Origin: UBA3478 sp038134285
GTDB lineage: Bacteria; Bacteroidota; Bacteroidia; Flavobacteriales; Flavobacteriaceae
Assembly: GCA_038134285.1 (NCBI GenBank)
Contig: JAYPUW010000008.1
Coordinates: forward strand, 1-64,000
Direction: 5' to 3'
Length of the DNA stretch: 64,000 bases
Shown: positions 41,282 to 49,385 of the stretch, piece by piece
Numbering within the stretch: position 1 is the first letter of the stretch
Layout of the letters: the number at the start of each line of letters is the position of its first letter
Notes under the pieces: generated by a model
Told to the model about the DNA's origin: nothing
Database searches by the model: none
Seen by the model: only the letters and a program-made list of their open reading frames with translations
Program-made: the position numbers and the translations under genes

Positions 41282-42969
41282 GAGCCCTTACGGATGTCTT
41301 TCAGCTTTAACTGAAGCTGTTCTCTGCCATTAAAGACATTCATGCTGAGAGTGGCCAGCACATCAACCGTTGAAGCATGAACCATAGCTTCTTGGTCTCC
41401 CATTCGAAACCCTATAAACGGTAACGTGCCAATGGTGCCCCGCAGGTGAGCCTTGTCAGCGCCAACACGTTGAGCGTTTTCGATCTGCACATCCTTGAGC
41501 AAGAAAACAGGTTCTGGATTATCAGGGCCAAAAGGCTGTAAACGCTGAATCAATCTAAAGGTTTTCAAGTTGAGCTCGGGCGGATCTATTTCAAGGTCGT
41601 ATTCTATTCGCTCCTCAAGTTGATCTGACGACAAGGTTTTCGAAACATGAGACTCAAAAGCTTCCTTAAAGCGATCGTATTGTGCATCGCTAAGAGTGAT
41701 GCCCGCGGCATAAGCGTGCCCTCCAAACTGAATGAGGTGCTCTTCACAGGCCTCGATCGCAGCATGAATGTCATACCCCTTAACCGATCTCGCAGAGGCC
41801 GCCCAATGGTCTCCGCTCTTGGTAAAAACAATGGTAGGGCGGTAATAGGTTGCCTGCAATCTAGACGCCACAATTCCGATCACTCCCTTGTGCCAATGTG
41901 GTGCACGAACCACGGTGGCGGCTGACGCTTCTTGTTCTGAAAGAAGGGTCAAAGCTTCTTCGATGACCTCTTTTTCTGTAGCACGTCGTTCTTGATTAAA
42001 GGCTTCGATCTCGGTGGTCAACTGCTGTGCAATTTGAATGTCAGAAGCCGTGAGTAAAGCGACGGCATATTCCCCGTGTTTGATCCGCCCAGCCGCATTG
42101 ATCTTTGGTGCAATAGAAAAATTATAGTCTGTAAGGTGCGTGTAGGGGTGATCCTTATCGCGAAGAAGCGTCTGAAAGGCGGGGCGAGGATTTGACTTGA
42201 TTTGTCGCACTCCATTATAGGCAAGAATGCGGTTTTCGCCGGCGACAGAGACCACATCAGCTCCAATGGCCAGGGCTACCAGGTCTAGATAATACCTGAG
42301 GGTTTCGGCCGAATTTCCGCGTTGCTGCTCAAGCCCTTGTACCAATTTAAAGCCCACACCACATCCGCATAAGCCCTTAAACGGATAGGCACAGTCTAGA
42401 CGCAGAGGGTCGAGCACTGCATAGGCGGCAGGAAGCTTAGCCTCGGGTAAGTGGTGATCGCACACGATCACGTCTATGCCTTTTTCTGCAGCCAAGCGTA
42501 TCGCCTCGTAGGCCTTCACCCCGCAGTCAAGGGTAACGATCAATCCGACACTATTGTCTTCGGCGTATGAAATACCCTTTAGCGAAAGCCCATAGCCTTC
42601 AGCGTAGCGGTCTGGAATATAATAACTGCAACTCGCCTGACGCCTACTGAGGTAATCGTAAAGCAGCGAAACGGCAGCGGTTCCGTCTACGTCGTAATCG
42701 CCATATACCAAGATGTGTTCTTGTTGAGCAATAGCACGTTCAATGCGCTCTACCGCCTTTGACATGTCTTTCATCAAGAAAGGATCATGAAGCGCATCGA
42801 GTTCTGGAACAAAATAAGCTTTGGCCTGATTGTAATTCTCGAGTTGGCGAGTGACCAAGAGTTGGCTGAACCAATAGGGAATCCGTTTATCGGGAAGCTG
42901 ATTAAGGCTTTGGTGCAAAGCGTCGCTAAGATGTGATGGCCCCAACGGGCGCTCAATCCAGCGCATCAA
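41278..42969 (-). CDS. recJ: Single-stranded-DNA-specific exonuclease RecJ
   Basis: A 563-residue DHH-family 5'-3' exonuclease. Seen: motif I in ILVYGDYDVDGTAAVSLLY, VTLDCGVKAYE, the DHH motif IVCDHHLPEAKLP, and the DHHA1 domain with HKGVIGIVASRL and FGGHAYAAGI. It acts in recombination and mismatch-repair tract processing. It starts two codons from the OsmC gene and may share its promoter. Confidence 0.94.
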   Translation of the reverse strand: MMRWIERPLGPSHLSDALHQSLNQLPDKRIPYWFSQLLVTRQLENYNQAKAYFVPELDALHDPFLMKDMSKAVERIERAIAQQEHILVYGDYDVDGTAAVSLLYDYLSRRQASCSYYIPDRYAEGYGLSLKGISYAEDNSVGLIVTLDCGVKAYEAIRLAAEKGIDVIVCDHHLPEAKLPAAYAVLDPLRLDCAYPFKGLCGCGVGFKLVQGLEQQRGNSAETLRYYLDLVALAIGADVVSVAGENRILAYNGVRQIKSNPRPAFQTLLRDKDHPYTHLTDYNFSIAPKINAAGRIKHGEYAVALLTASDIQIAQQLTTEIEAFNQERRATEKEVIEEALTLLSEQEASAATVVRAPHWHKGVIGIVASRLQATYYRPTIVFTKSGDHWAASARSVKGYDIHAAIEACEEHLIQFGGHAYAAGITLSDAQYDRFKEAFESHVSKTLSSDQLEERIEYDLEIDPPELNLKTFRLIQRLQPFGPDNPEPVFLLKDVQIENAQRVGADKAHLRGTIGTLPFIGFRMGDQEAMVHASTVDVLATLSMNVFNGREQLQLKLKDIRKGS

Positions 42970-43398
42970 TTAAGCATTGTGATGAAAGGTGGTCTCTACC
43001 TCTACTTTGGCGAATTGTCTGAACATTTCCATCACGCCGCAGTACTTCTCTACCGATAATTCTACACAGCGCTTTAACTTGTCTTCGTTCAAATTAGAGC
43101 CCTCAAAATGATACGAAACGATTACGTGGTCGTAGATGCGCGGATGCTCGTCAGTCAGGCTTGCCTTAGTCTCGATGCGAAATCCGTCGAGGTCTAGCTT
43201 CATTTTCTTCGCAAGTGACACCACGTCAAGGCCTGAACACCCCGCCAGAGACGACAACATGAGTGCCTTTGGGGTAACCGGTTTATGCACCTCGTCAGGA
43301 GTAGAATCGTTAATGTAAAAGGTTTGTCCGGTGAGACTATTGGTTTCGAAGAGCATATCGCCCTTCCATGTAGTGGTAATGAGATTCTCTGTTGCCAT
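42970..43398 (-). CDS. OsmC/Ohr-family peroxiredoxin-like protein
   Basis: A 142-residue OsmC-family protein. The two reactive cysteines are visible in LAGCSGLDVV and EKYCGVMEMF. I take the ATG giving MATENLITTTW. The longer frame adds 30 residues overlapping rsmI that do not fit the family. Members reduce organic hydroperoxides with a Cys-Cys pair. It is directly upstream of recJ. Confidence 0.86.
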   Translation of the reverse strand: MATENLITTTWKGDMLFETNSLTGQTFYINDSTPDEVHKPVTPKALMLSSLAGCSGLDVVSLAKKMKLDLDGFRIETKASLTDEHPRIYDHVIVSYHFEGSNLNEDKLKRCVELSVEKYCGVMEMFRQFAKVEVETTFHHNA

Positions 43399-43435
43399 GA
43401 TAGTTGATCTTAATGTCAAAGATAACGCAGCCCGC

Positions 43436-44116
43436 TTACTTTTTTGTTGCAGCGGCAATGACGAGCACAAACTCTCCTTTAGGTTCATTATCGGTGAAAT
43501 GGCCTGCCAATTCTTCTAGGCTTCCTCTAAGGGTTTCTTCAAACTTTTTGCTCAATTCACGCGAGATTGAGGCGGGTCGGTCGCCTCCAAAAATTGCGGC
43601 ACACTGTGTCAGTGTCTTTAGCAGCTTGTGGGGGGATTCATAAAGCACCACGGTGCGATCTTCTTGAGCCAAGGCCTCTAGTCGCGATTGACGGCCCTTC
43701 TTTTGGGGTAAAAATCCCTCAAAAACAAAACGATCACAGGGCAGTCCGCTATTCACTAAGGCCGGAATCACAGCCGTGGCTCCTGGCAGACAGTCGACCT
43801 CAATCTGTTCTTGCGCACAGGCGCGAACAAGTAGGTATCCGGGATCAGAAATAGCGGGGGTGCCTGCATCGCTGATCAGTGCAAAGGTTTCTCCTGATTG
43901 CATCCGCTTGACCAATCCGTTGACCGTTTGGTGTTCGTTGTGTTGGTGATGTGAAATGAGCGGGGTTGTAATCTCAAAATGCTGCAACAGTTTTGAAGAG
44001 ACGCGAGTGTCTTCAGCCAGAATCAAATCAGCTGCTTTTAGCACCTCAATAGCCCTAAAGGTGATGTCTTTTAAATTGCCTACAGGTGTAGGCACCACAA
44101 AGAGCTTACCGACCAT
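43436..44116 (-). CDS. rsmI: 16S rRNA (cytidine(1402)-2'-O)-methyltransferase
   Basis: A 226-residue tetrapyrrole-methylase-fold enzyme. Seen: the N-terminal VPTPVGNLKDITFRA, ADLILAEDTRVS, ALISDAGTPAISDPG, and LPGATAVIPALVNSGLP. It methylates the ribose of C1402 in 16S rRNA. Length is at the short end of the family. It ends 37 bases before the OsmC ATG. Confidence 0.94.
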   Translation of the reverse strand: MVGKLFVVPTPVGNLKDITFRAIEVLKAADLILAEDTRVSSKLLQHFEITTPLISHHQHNEHQTVNGLVKRMQSGETFALISDAGTPAISDPGYLLVRACAQEQIEVDCLPGATAVIPALVNSGLPCDRFVFEGFLPQKKGRQSRLEALAQEDRTVVLYESPHKLLKTLTQCAAIFGGDRPASISRELSKKFEETLRGSLEELAGHFTDNEPKGEFVLVIAAATKK

Positions 44117-44128
44117 CTGTAATGAAGT

Positions 44129-44305
44129 TTATTCAATCTCAGACACGATGTTCTTGATCGTGTCAATGCCTGGCACTTTAAGATCTTCTTCGTTTGGATT
44201 GAGCTCAGGAATGGCTCTTCCTCTTGAAAGCACCTTGTCGGCAATGCGCTCGAAGCGCTTTGCAGTCTGCCCGAACAAAAAAGGATTTAGCCGTTCAAAA
44301 GTCAT
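44129..44305 (-). CDS. 58-residue ORF upstream of rsmI
   Basis: An ATG-to-TAA frame on the minus strand in the gap between rsmI and tdk, encoding 58 residues (MTFERLNPFLFGQTAKRF at the start, ending IKNIVSEIE). It is soluble-looking, with a basic N-terminal half and an acidic C-terminal half, and codon use resembles neighbouring genes. It ends 12 bases before the rsmI ATG. I recognise no family. The good codon pattern and filling of the gap favour a real small gene. Confidence 0.45.
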   Translation of the reverse strand: MTFERLNPFLFGQTAKRFERIADKVLSRGRAIPELNPNEEDLKVPGIDTIKNIVSEIE

Positions 44306-44406
44306 AGCTTAATTTTTCTCCAAGATACGATACTAAATCACGAAGGGAGGCTATTAAAGCGTTAAATCTTCCTATTTTTAGGCTGTTTAAAGTTACCCAA
44401 GCCTTT

Positions 44407-45009
44407 ATGTTTTTAGAAAACGCCGTTAAGCCTAATGAACCGAATGGTTGGATCGAAGTGATCTGCGGCTCAATGTTTTCTGGAAAAACTGAAGAGCTCA
44501 TCCGCCGTTTAAATCGAGCTAAGATTGCAAAGCAGCGCGTTGAGATCTTTAAGCCTTTGATCGACAGACGTTACGATCAAGACATGGTCATTTCGCATGA
44601 CGATAACAAAATCAGATCGACTCCAGTTCCTGCTGCGGCAAACATACGCCTACTGGCAGATCGCTGCGATGTAGTAGGGATCGACGAGGCGCAATTCTTT
44701 GACGAAGAAATCGTCAGCGTATGTAACGACCTGGCCAACCAGGGTATTCGCGTCATCGTTGCAGGCTTAGACATGGATTTTAAGGGAAATCCCTTTGGTC
44801 CGATGCCTGCGCTTATGGCGACGGCAGAGTATGTCACCAAGGTGCATGCAATTTGCAGCCGCACCGGAAACCTAGCGCACTATTCTCATCGTATCGCCGA
44901 TTCTGACTCCCTCGTTCTTCTAGGGGAAACACAAGATTACGAACCGCTTAGCCGTGCTGCCTTCAGGAAGGCTATAGAAGAAGCTAAAAAGCAAAAGCAT
45001 GAGCGCTAG
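44407..45009 (+). CDS. tdk: Thymidine kinase
   Basis: A 200-residue type II thymidine kinase. The P-loop is CGSMFSGKTEELIRR, the DEAQFF motif precedes the catalytic region, and GLDMDFKGNPFGP is the lasso/substrate region. The C-terminal Cys cluster is reduced to the segment HAICSRTGNLAHYSHR, so a complete four-cysteine zinc site is not obvious. It overlaps alr by 11 bases. Confidence 0.94.
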   Translation: MFLENAVKPNEPNGWIEVICGSMFSGKTEELIRRLNRAKIAKQRVEIFKPLIDRRYDQDMVISHDDNKIRSTPVPAAANIRLLADRCDVVGIDEAQFFDEEIVSVCNDLANQGIRVIVAGLDMDFKGNPFGPMPALMATAEYVTKVHAICSRTGNLAHYSHRIADSDSLVLLGETQDYEPLSRAAFRKAIEEAKKQKHER

Positions 45010-46093
45010 CACGCGTCTAGAGGTCAGCACTGCGGCACTGACCCACAATTATCAGTATTTACGTTCACAACTCGATCCTTCTACACAATTTATGGCTGTA
45101 GTTAAGGCGAATGCCTACGGTACAGATCTCATAAAGCTCAGCAAGTGTCTGGATGAGCTGGGGGCCGATTCGTTTTGTGTCGCCTATGTAGAAGAAGGCT
45201 TGGCCTTGCGAGATGCCAAAATTAACAAGCCCATTCTAGTCCTTCATGCACAACTAGACACTCTTGTATCAGGGGTCGAGGCAGACCTTGAATTTAGTCT
45301 ATACAGCGTAGCTTTCGCTAAGGCTTTAGCCAAGACGGCCCAGACGCTAAAGCGAGAGACAGCGGTACACATCAATCTAAATACAGGGCTGAATCGACTC
45401 GGGATAAAGTCTGGTGAGTTAGACGAAATGATTCAGCTCATTACCGATACCCCTCAACTTCAATGTGAGTGGACGATGACTCATCTCGCCGCCAGCGAAG
45501 ACCCAAACCTCAAGGAGTTCACGCATGAGCAAATCGAGCAATTTAACGCACAACACCGCATAGTTTCTGAACGTTTAGGAAAGGCGATAAAACGCCACGT
45601 GTTGAATAGTTCAGGGGTCCATAATTATCCTGAGGCGGCATTTGAATGTGTGCGATCTGGTATCAGTTTGCACGGATACGCCAACGACCCACTCATCGAT
45701 AAAAGGCTTATTCCCATCAGCAGTCTATACAGCAGCATTAGTGCTATAAGAAATATTGAAACGGGCGAATCGGTGAGTTACAACCGGCAATTTATCGCAC
45801 AAAAGGCCATGCGTATTGCCACCATTGGGATCGGACACGGCGACGGCATACACCGCTCACTTGGCACAACAGACTTTAAGGTGTTGGTCAATAATCAAGA
45901 GGCTTCGGCCGTAGGGATGATCTGCATGGATCTTTTTATGATTGATGTGACCGATATCACTGCTGAAGTGGGCGATACCGTTCTCATTTTTGGACCCGCC
46001 CAATCGGCGGAAACCCTCTCCTTTAAAGCTGATACCATCGCCTATGAACTTATTACAGGAATCGGTCAAAGAGTACCAAGGGTATTTGTGTAA
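44999..46093 (+). CDS. alr: Alanine racemase
   Basis: A 364-residue PLP enzyme making D-alanine for peptidoglycan. The PLP lysine is in AVVKANAYGTD. The catalytic-tyrosine region is GESVSYNRQF, and GIGHGDGIHRSL and CMDLFMIDVTDI follow. It is a stand-alone racemase rather than the MurF-Alr fusion found in some Bacteroidota. An inverted repeat and a new promoter lie downstream, before asd. Confidence 0.93.
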   Translation: MSASTRLEVSTAALTHNYQYLRSQLDPSTQFMAVVKANAYGTDLIKLSKCLDELGADSFCVAYVEEGLALRDAKINKPILVLHAQLDTLVSGVEADLEFSLYSVAFAKALAKTAQTLKRETAVHINLNTGLNRLGIKSGELDEMIQLITDTPQLQCEWTMTHLAASEDPNLKEFTHEQIEQFNAQHRIVSERLGKAIKRHVLNSSGVHNYPEAAFECVRSGISLHGYANDPLIDKRLIPISSLYSSISAIRNIETGESVSYNRQFIAQKAMRIATIGIGHGDGIHRSLGTTDFKVLVNNQEASAVGMICMDLFMIDVTDITAEVGDTVLIFGPAQSAETLSFKADTIAYELITGIGQRVPRVFV

Positions 46094-46094
46094 A

Positions 46095-46145
46095 GAACAC
46101 GGTTGTGTTATTTATAACGATTTGTTATTATAAATAATAGTGTTC
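46095..46145. promoter_or_regulatory. Long interrupted inverted repeat between alr and asd
   Basis: TTATTTATAA (46108-46117) and TTATAAATAA (46128-46137) are perfect 10-bp inverted arms around a 10-nt centre. Outer arms GAACAC (46095-46100) and GTGTTC (46140-46145) extend the dyad. There is no T-run after it, so it looks more like an operator or RNA hairpin than a classical terminator. Confidence 0.45.
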
Positions 46146-46151
46146 AGGGGC

Positions 46152-46159
46152 TACCTTTG
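46152..46159 (+). promoter_or_regulatory. Putative -7 box TACCTTTG for asd
   Basis: An exact TAnnTTTG match 21 bases before the asd ATG at 46181. A TTTG lies at 46121-46124, but the 27-bp spacing is longer than usual. The box argues against starting asd at 46157. Confidence 0.5.
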
Positions 46160-46180
46160 CGGCCATTAAATCAATCTATC

Positions 46181-47170
46181 ATGAAATTAGCGGTAGTCGG
46201 CGCCACCGGACTAGTGGGCCAAGTGATGCTCGAAGTATTAGAGCAACGAAACTTTAACTACGACGAACTCCTTCTTGTTGCGTCTGAACGCTCTGTCGGA
46301 AAGACCATCCACTACAAGGGGCAAGAACACGTCATTATATCGTTAGAAGACGCCGTATCAAGACGTCCTGACATCGCACTTTTCTCAGCCGGAGGAGGAA
46401 CTTCGCTCGACTGGGCTCCGAAATTTGCTGAGTTAGGATGTCGCGTAATAGACAATTCATCTGCTTGGCGCATGAACCCCAACCACAAGTTGGTGGTCCC
46501 AGAAATCAATGCCAACACCTTGACCGCAAACGACTACATTATCGCTAACCCAAACTGTTCGACCATTCAAATGGTGCTCGCTCTTGCTCCGCTGCACCGC
46601 GCCTATGGCGTAGACCGCATCGTTGTATCAACTTATCAATCGGTTTCAGGAACCGGGGTAAAGGCGGTGCAACAGCTCGAGAATGAAGAAAAAGGAATCG
46701 ACTCAGAACGCGCTTATCCGCACCCGATTTACAGAAACGCTTTGCCGCATTGCGATGTGTTTTTAGAAGACGGATTCACCAAAGAAGAGCAAAAACTGAT
46801 GCAAGAACCCAAGAAGATCTTGGGCGACGATTCATTAAAAATTAGTGCTACTGCCGTTCGTATACCCACAGCCGGAGGACACTCTGAGTCTGTAAACGTA
46901 TCGTTCAAAAGAGATTTTAATTTGGCTGAGGTGCGCCACTTATTAGAAGAAAGCGTTGGCGTAATCGTGCAAGACGACGTGACCAACAACCACTATCCTA
47001 TGCCTTATACGGCCCACCAGAAAGACGAGGTTTTTGTCGGAAGGCTTAGACGCGATCCTTCTATGCCAAACACCCTTAACCTTTGGGTGGTAGCCGATAA
47101 TCTTCGTAAGGGAGCCGCGACAAATGCCGTTCAAATTGCCGAGTACTTAGTGGCTCATTCGATCCTATAG
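46181..47170 (+). CDS. asd: Aspartate-semialdehyde dehydrogenase
   Basis: A 329-residue enzyme reducing aspartyl phosphate to aspartate semialdehyde for lysine, threonine and methionine. The Rossmann loop is VVGATGLVGQVMLEVL. The catalytic cysteine is in ANPNCSTIQMV, and the active-site histidine is in GGHSESVNVSF. I start at the ATG giving MKLAVVGATG. The frame eight codons upstream begins inside the predicted -7 box. Confidence 0.95.
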   Translation: MKLAVVGATGLVGQVMLEVLEQRNFNYDELLLVASERSVGKTIHYKGQEHVIISLEDAVSRRPDIALFSAGGGTSLDWAPKFAELGCRVIDNSSAWRMNPNHKLVVPEINANTLTANDYIIANPNCSTIQMVLALAPLHRAYGVDRIVVSTYQSVSGTGVKAVQQLENEEKGIDSERAYPHPIYRNALPHCDVFLEDGFTKEEQKLMQEPKKILGDDSLKISATAVRIPTAGGHSESVNVSFKRDFNLAEVRHLLEESVGVIVQDDVTNNHYPMPYTAHQKDEVFVGRLRRDPSMPNTLNLWVVADNLRKGAATNAVQIAEYLVAHSIL

Positions 47171-47204
47171 ATTTTGTACTTTCAGCATACTCAAATTATA
47201 CCGT

Positions 47205-49382
47205 ATGCGTAGTCTATATACTCCTTTCATTCTAAGCGCCTGTGCAGGAGCCTTGGTGCTAAATTCTTGCACGTCTAATGTTCAATCTACAACCGTGAGT
47301 TATCCAGAAACAGAGAAAATACCAGTAGTGGATACGTATTTCGAAGAAGAAGTTATCGACAACTACCGCTGGTTAGAAGACGACCGAAGTGCCGCGACCG
47401 AAGATTGGGTGAAACGTCAAAACGAAACCACATTTTCGCACCTCAACGGCATACCTTACAAAGAAGAGCTCAAAGCGCGCCTTGAAAAGCTCTGGAATTA
47501 TGAAAAGATTTCACGCCCTTTCAAAGAAGGCGCCTACACCTATTTCTATAAAAACGACGGGCTGCAAAATCAATCTGTAGTCTACCGTCAAAAAGTAGAA
47601 AACGAAGAGGCAGAAGTGTTTCTAGACCCGAACAGCTTTAGCGAAGACGGCACCGTTTCTTTGGCTGGTCTTAGCTTCACTGAAGACGGAAACCTCTTGG
47701 CCTACTCTATTTCAGAGGGCGGAAGCGACTGGAGAAAAATCATTGTACTCGACGCAGAAACCAAAGAACAGGTTGGTGACACCATCATTGATGTAAAATT
47801 TAGCGGCATCTCTTGGAAGAAAAACGAAGGTTTCTACTATTCGAGTTACGACAAACCCGACGGAAGCGAACTCTCTGCAAAAACCGATCAACACAAACTT
47901 TATTTTCACCGCCTAGACACTTCGCAAGAAGAAGATCAATTGGTCTATGGCGGGACGCCTGAAGAAAAACACCGCTACATCGGTGGATCTGTCAGTGAGG
48001 ACGCGCGCTTTTTATTCATTAGCGCTTCAAACACCACCTCAGGGAACAAGCTGTTCATGCAAGATTTAAGGGTTAAAAATGCGCCTATTATCGCTATTGT
48101 AGACGACGAAACGTCTGATACCTATGTCACTAAAAACGAAGGCAACACTTTGTTCTTAGTAACCGATCGCGACGCCCCAAACAAGCGACTCGTAAAGGCT
48201 GACGCAAAGCACCCTACTCCAGAGCATTGGGCAGATGTAATCCCCGAAACAGAAAATGTATTGACCCTGAATACGGGATCAGGATTCTTCTTTGCCGAAT
48301 ACATGATTGATGCCCTCTCAAAAGTGTATCAATACGATTACACGGGTAAGCTGGTGCGCGAAATAAACCTTCCGGGGCTAGGAAGCGTTGGAGGCTTCGG
48401 CGGAAAATCGTCTGACGAACTCTTATACTACTCCTTTACCAATTACAACACGCCTTCGAGCAGCTATACCTACAACCCAGAAACCGGAGAATCTGCTGTA
48501 TACTGGACGCCTGCTATCGAATTCAATTCAGACGAATACGTTTCTGAGCAAGTGTTCTACACTTCGAAGGACGGCACTCAGGTTCCGATGATGATTACTT
48601 ACAAGAAAGGGCTGAAAAAAGACGGAAACAACCCTGCCATCCTATACGGATACGGCGGATTCAATATCAGCCTGACTCCATCGTTTAGCGTAACCAACGC
48701 CATTTGGATGGAGCTGGGAGGCATTTACGCTGTTCCGAACTTAAGAGGCGGAGGAGAATACGGTAAGACCTGGCACGATGCGGGGACTCAAATGAACAAG
48801 CAAAACGTCTTTGACGACTTCATCGCGGCGGGTGAATACCTCATCGAAGAAAATTACACCTCATCAGATCTTTTAGCCTTAAGGGGCGGATCAAACGGAG
48901 GCCTCTTGGTTGGTGCAACCATGACTCAGCGCCCTGATTTGGCGCGCGTAGCTCTTCCGGCAGTGGGCGTGCTCGACATGTTGCGTTACCACACATTCAC
49001 CGCCGGTGCAGGCTGGGCCTATGACTACGGAACCTCTGAAGATTCGGCTGAGATGTTCGCCTACCTGAAAGGGTATTCTCCTGTTCACAATGTAAAAGAG
49101 GGGGTGTCTTATCCTGCTACGCTCATCACAACTGGAGATCACGACGACCGTGTGGTTCCGGCCCACAGTTTCAAATTCGCAGCTGAGCTTCAAGACAAGC
49201 ATTCCGGAGAAACGCCAGTGCTCATCCGCATCGAAACCGATGCCGGTCACGGGGCAGGAACCCCTGTTAGTAAAACTATAGAACAGTATGCCGACATCTA
49301 TGCCTTTACCTTGAATGCGATGGGATTCGATGAGTTGCCTACCCCCCGCATTGAAGCTCCGGGAGACAACACGATAAAATAA
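47205..49382 (+). CDS. S9-family prolyl oligopeptidase, lipoprotein
   Basis: A 725-residue serine peptidase of the prolyl oligopeptidase family. The signal peptide carries a lipobox (VLNSC, Cys22), so it is probably anchored in the periplasm or outer membrane. The N-terminal propeller begins near IPVVDTYFEEEVIDNYRWLE. The C-terminal hydrolase domain has the nucleophile serine in RGGSNGGLLVG, the Asp in GDHDDRVVP and the His in DAGHGAG. It cleaves short proline-containing peptides. It converges on the PBP gene. Confidence 0.92.
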   Translation: MRSLYTPFILSACAGALVLNSCTSNVQSTTVSYPETEKIPVVDTYFEEEVIDNYRWLEDDRSAATEDWVKRQNETTFSHLNGIPYKEELKARLEKLWNYEKISRPFKEGAYTYFYKNDGLQNQSVVYRQKVENEEAEVFLDPNSFSEDGTVSLAGLSFTEDGNLLAYSISEGGSDWRKIIVLDAETKEQVGDTIIDVKFSGISWKKNEGFYYSSYDKPDGSELSAKTDQHKLYFHRLDTSQEEDQLVYGGTPEEKHRYIGGSVSEDARFLFISASNTTSGNKLFMQDLRVKNAPIIAIVDDETSDTYVTKNEGNTLFLVTDRDAPNKRLVKADAKHPTPEHWADVIPETENVLTLNTGSGFFFAEYMIDALSKVYQYDYTGKLVREINLPGLGSVGGFGGKSSDELLYYSFTNYNTPSSSYTYNPETGESAVYWTPAIEFNSDEYVSEQVFYTSKDGTQVPMMITYKKGLKKDGNNPAILYGYGGFNISLTPSFSVTNAIWMELGGIYAVPNLRGGGEYGKTWHDAGTQMNKQNVFDDFIAAGEYLIEENYTSSDLLALRGGSNGGLLVGATMTQRPDLARVALPAVGVLDMLRYHTFTAGAGWAYDYGTSEDSAEMFAYLKGYSPVHNVKEGVSYPATLITTGDHDDRVVPAHSFKFAAELQDKHSGETPVLIRIETDAGHGAGTPVSKTIEQYADIYAFTLNAMGFDELPTPRIEAPGDNTIK

Positions 49383-49385
49383 ACC

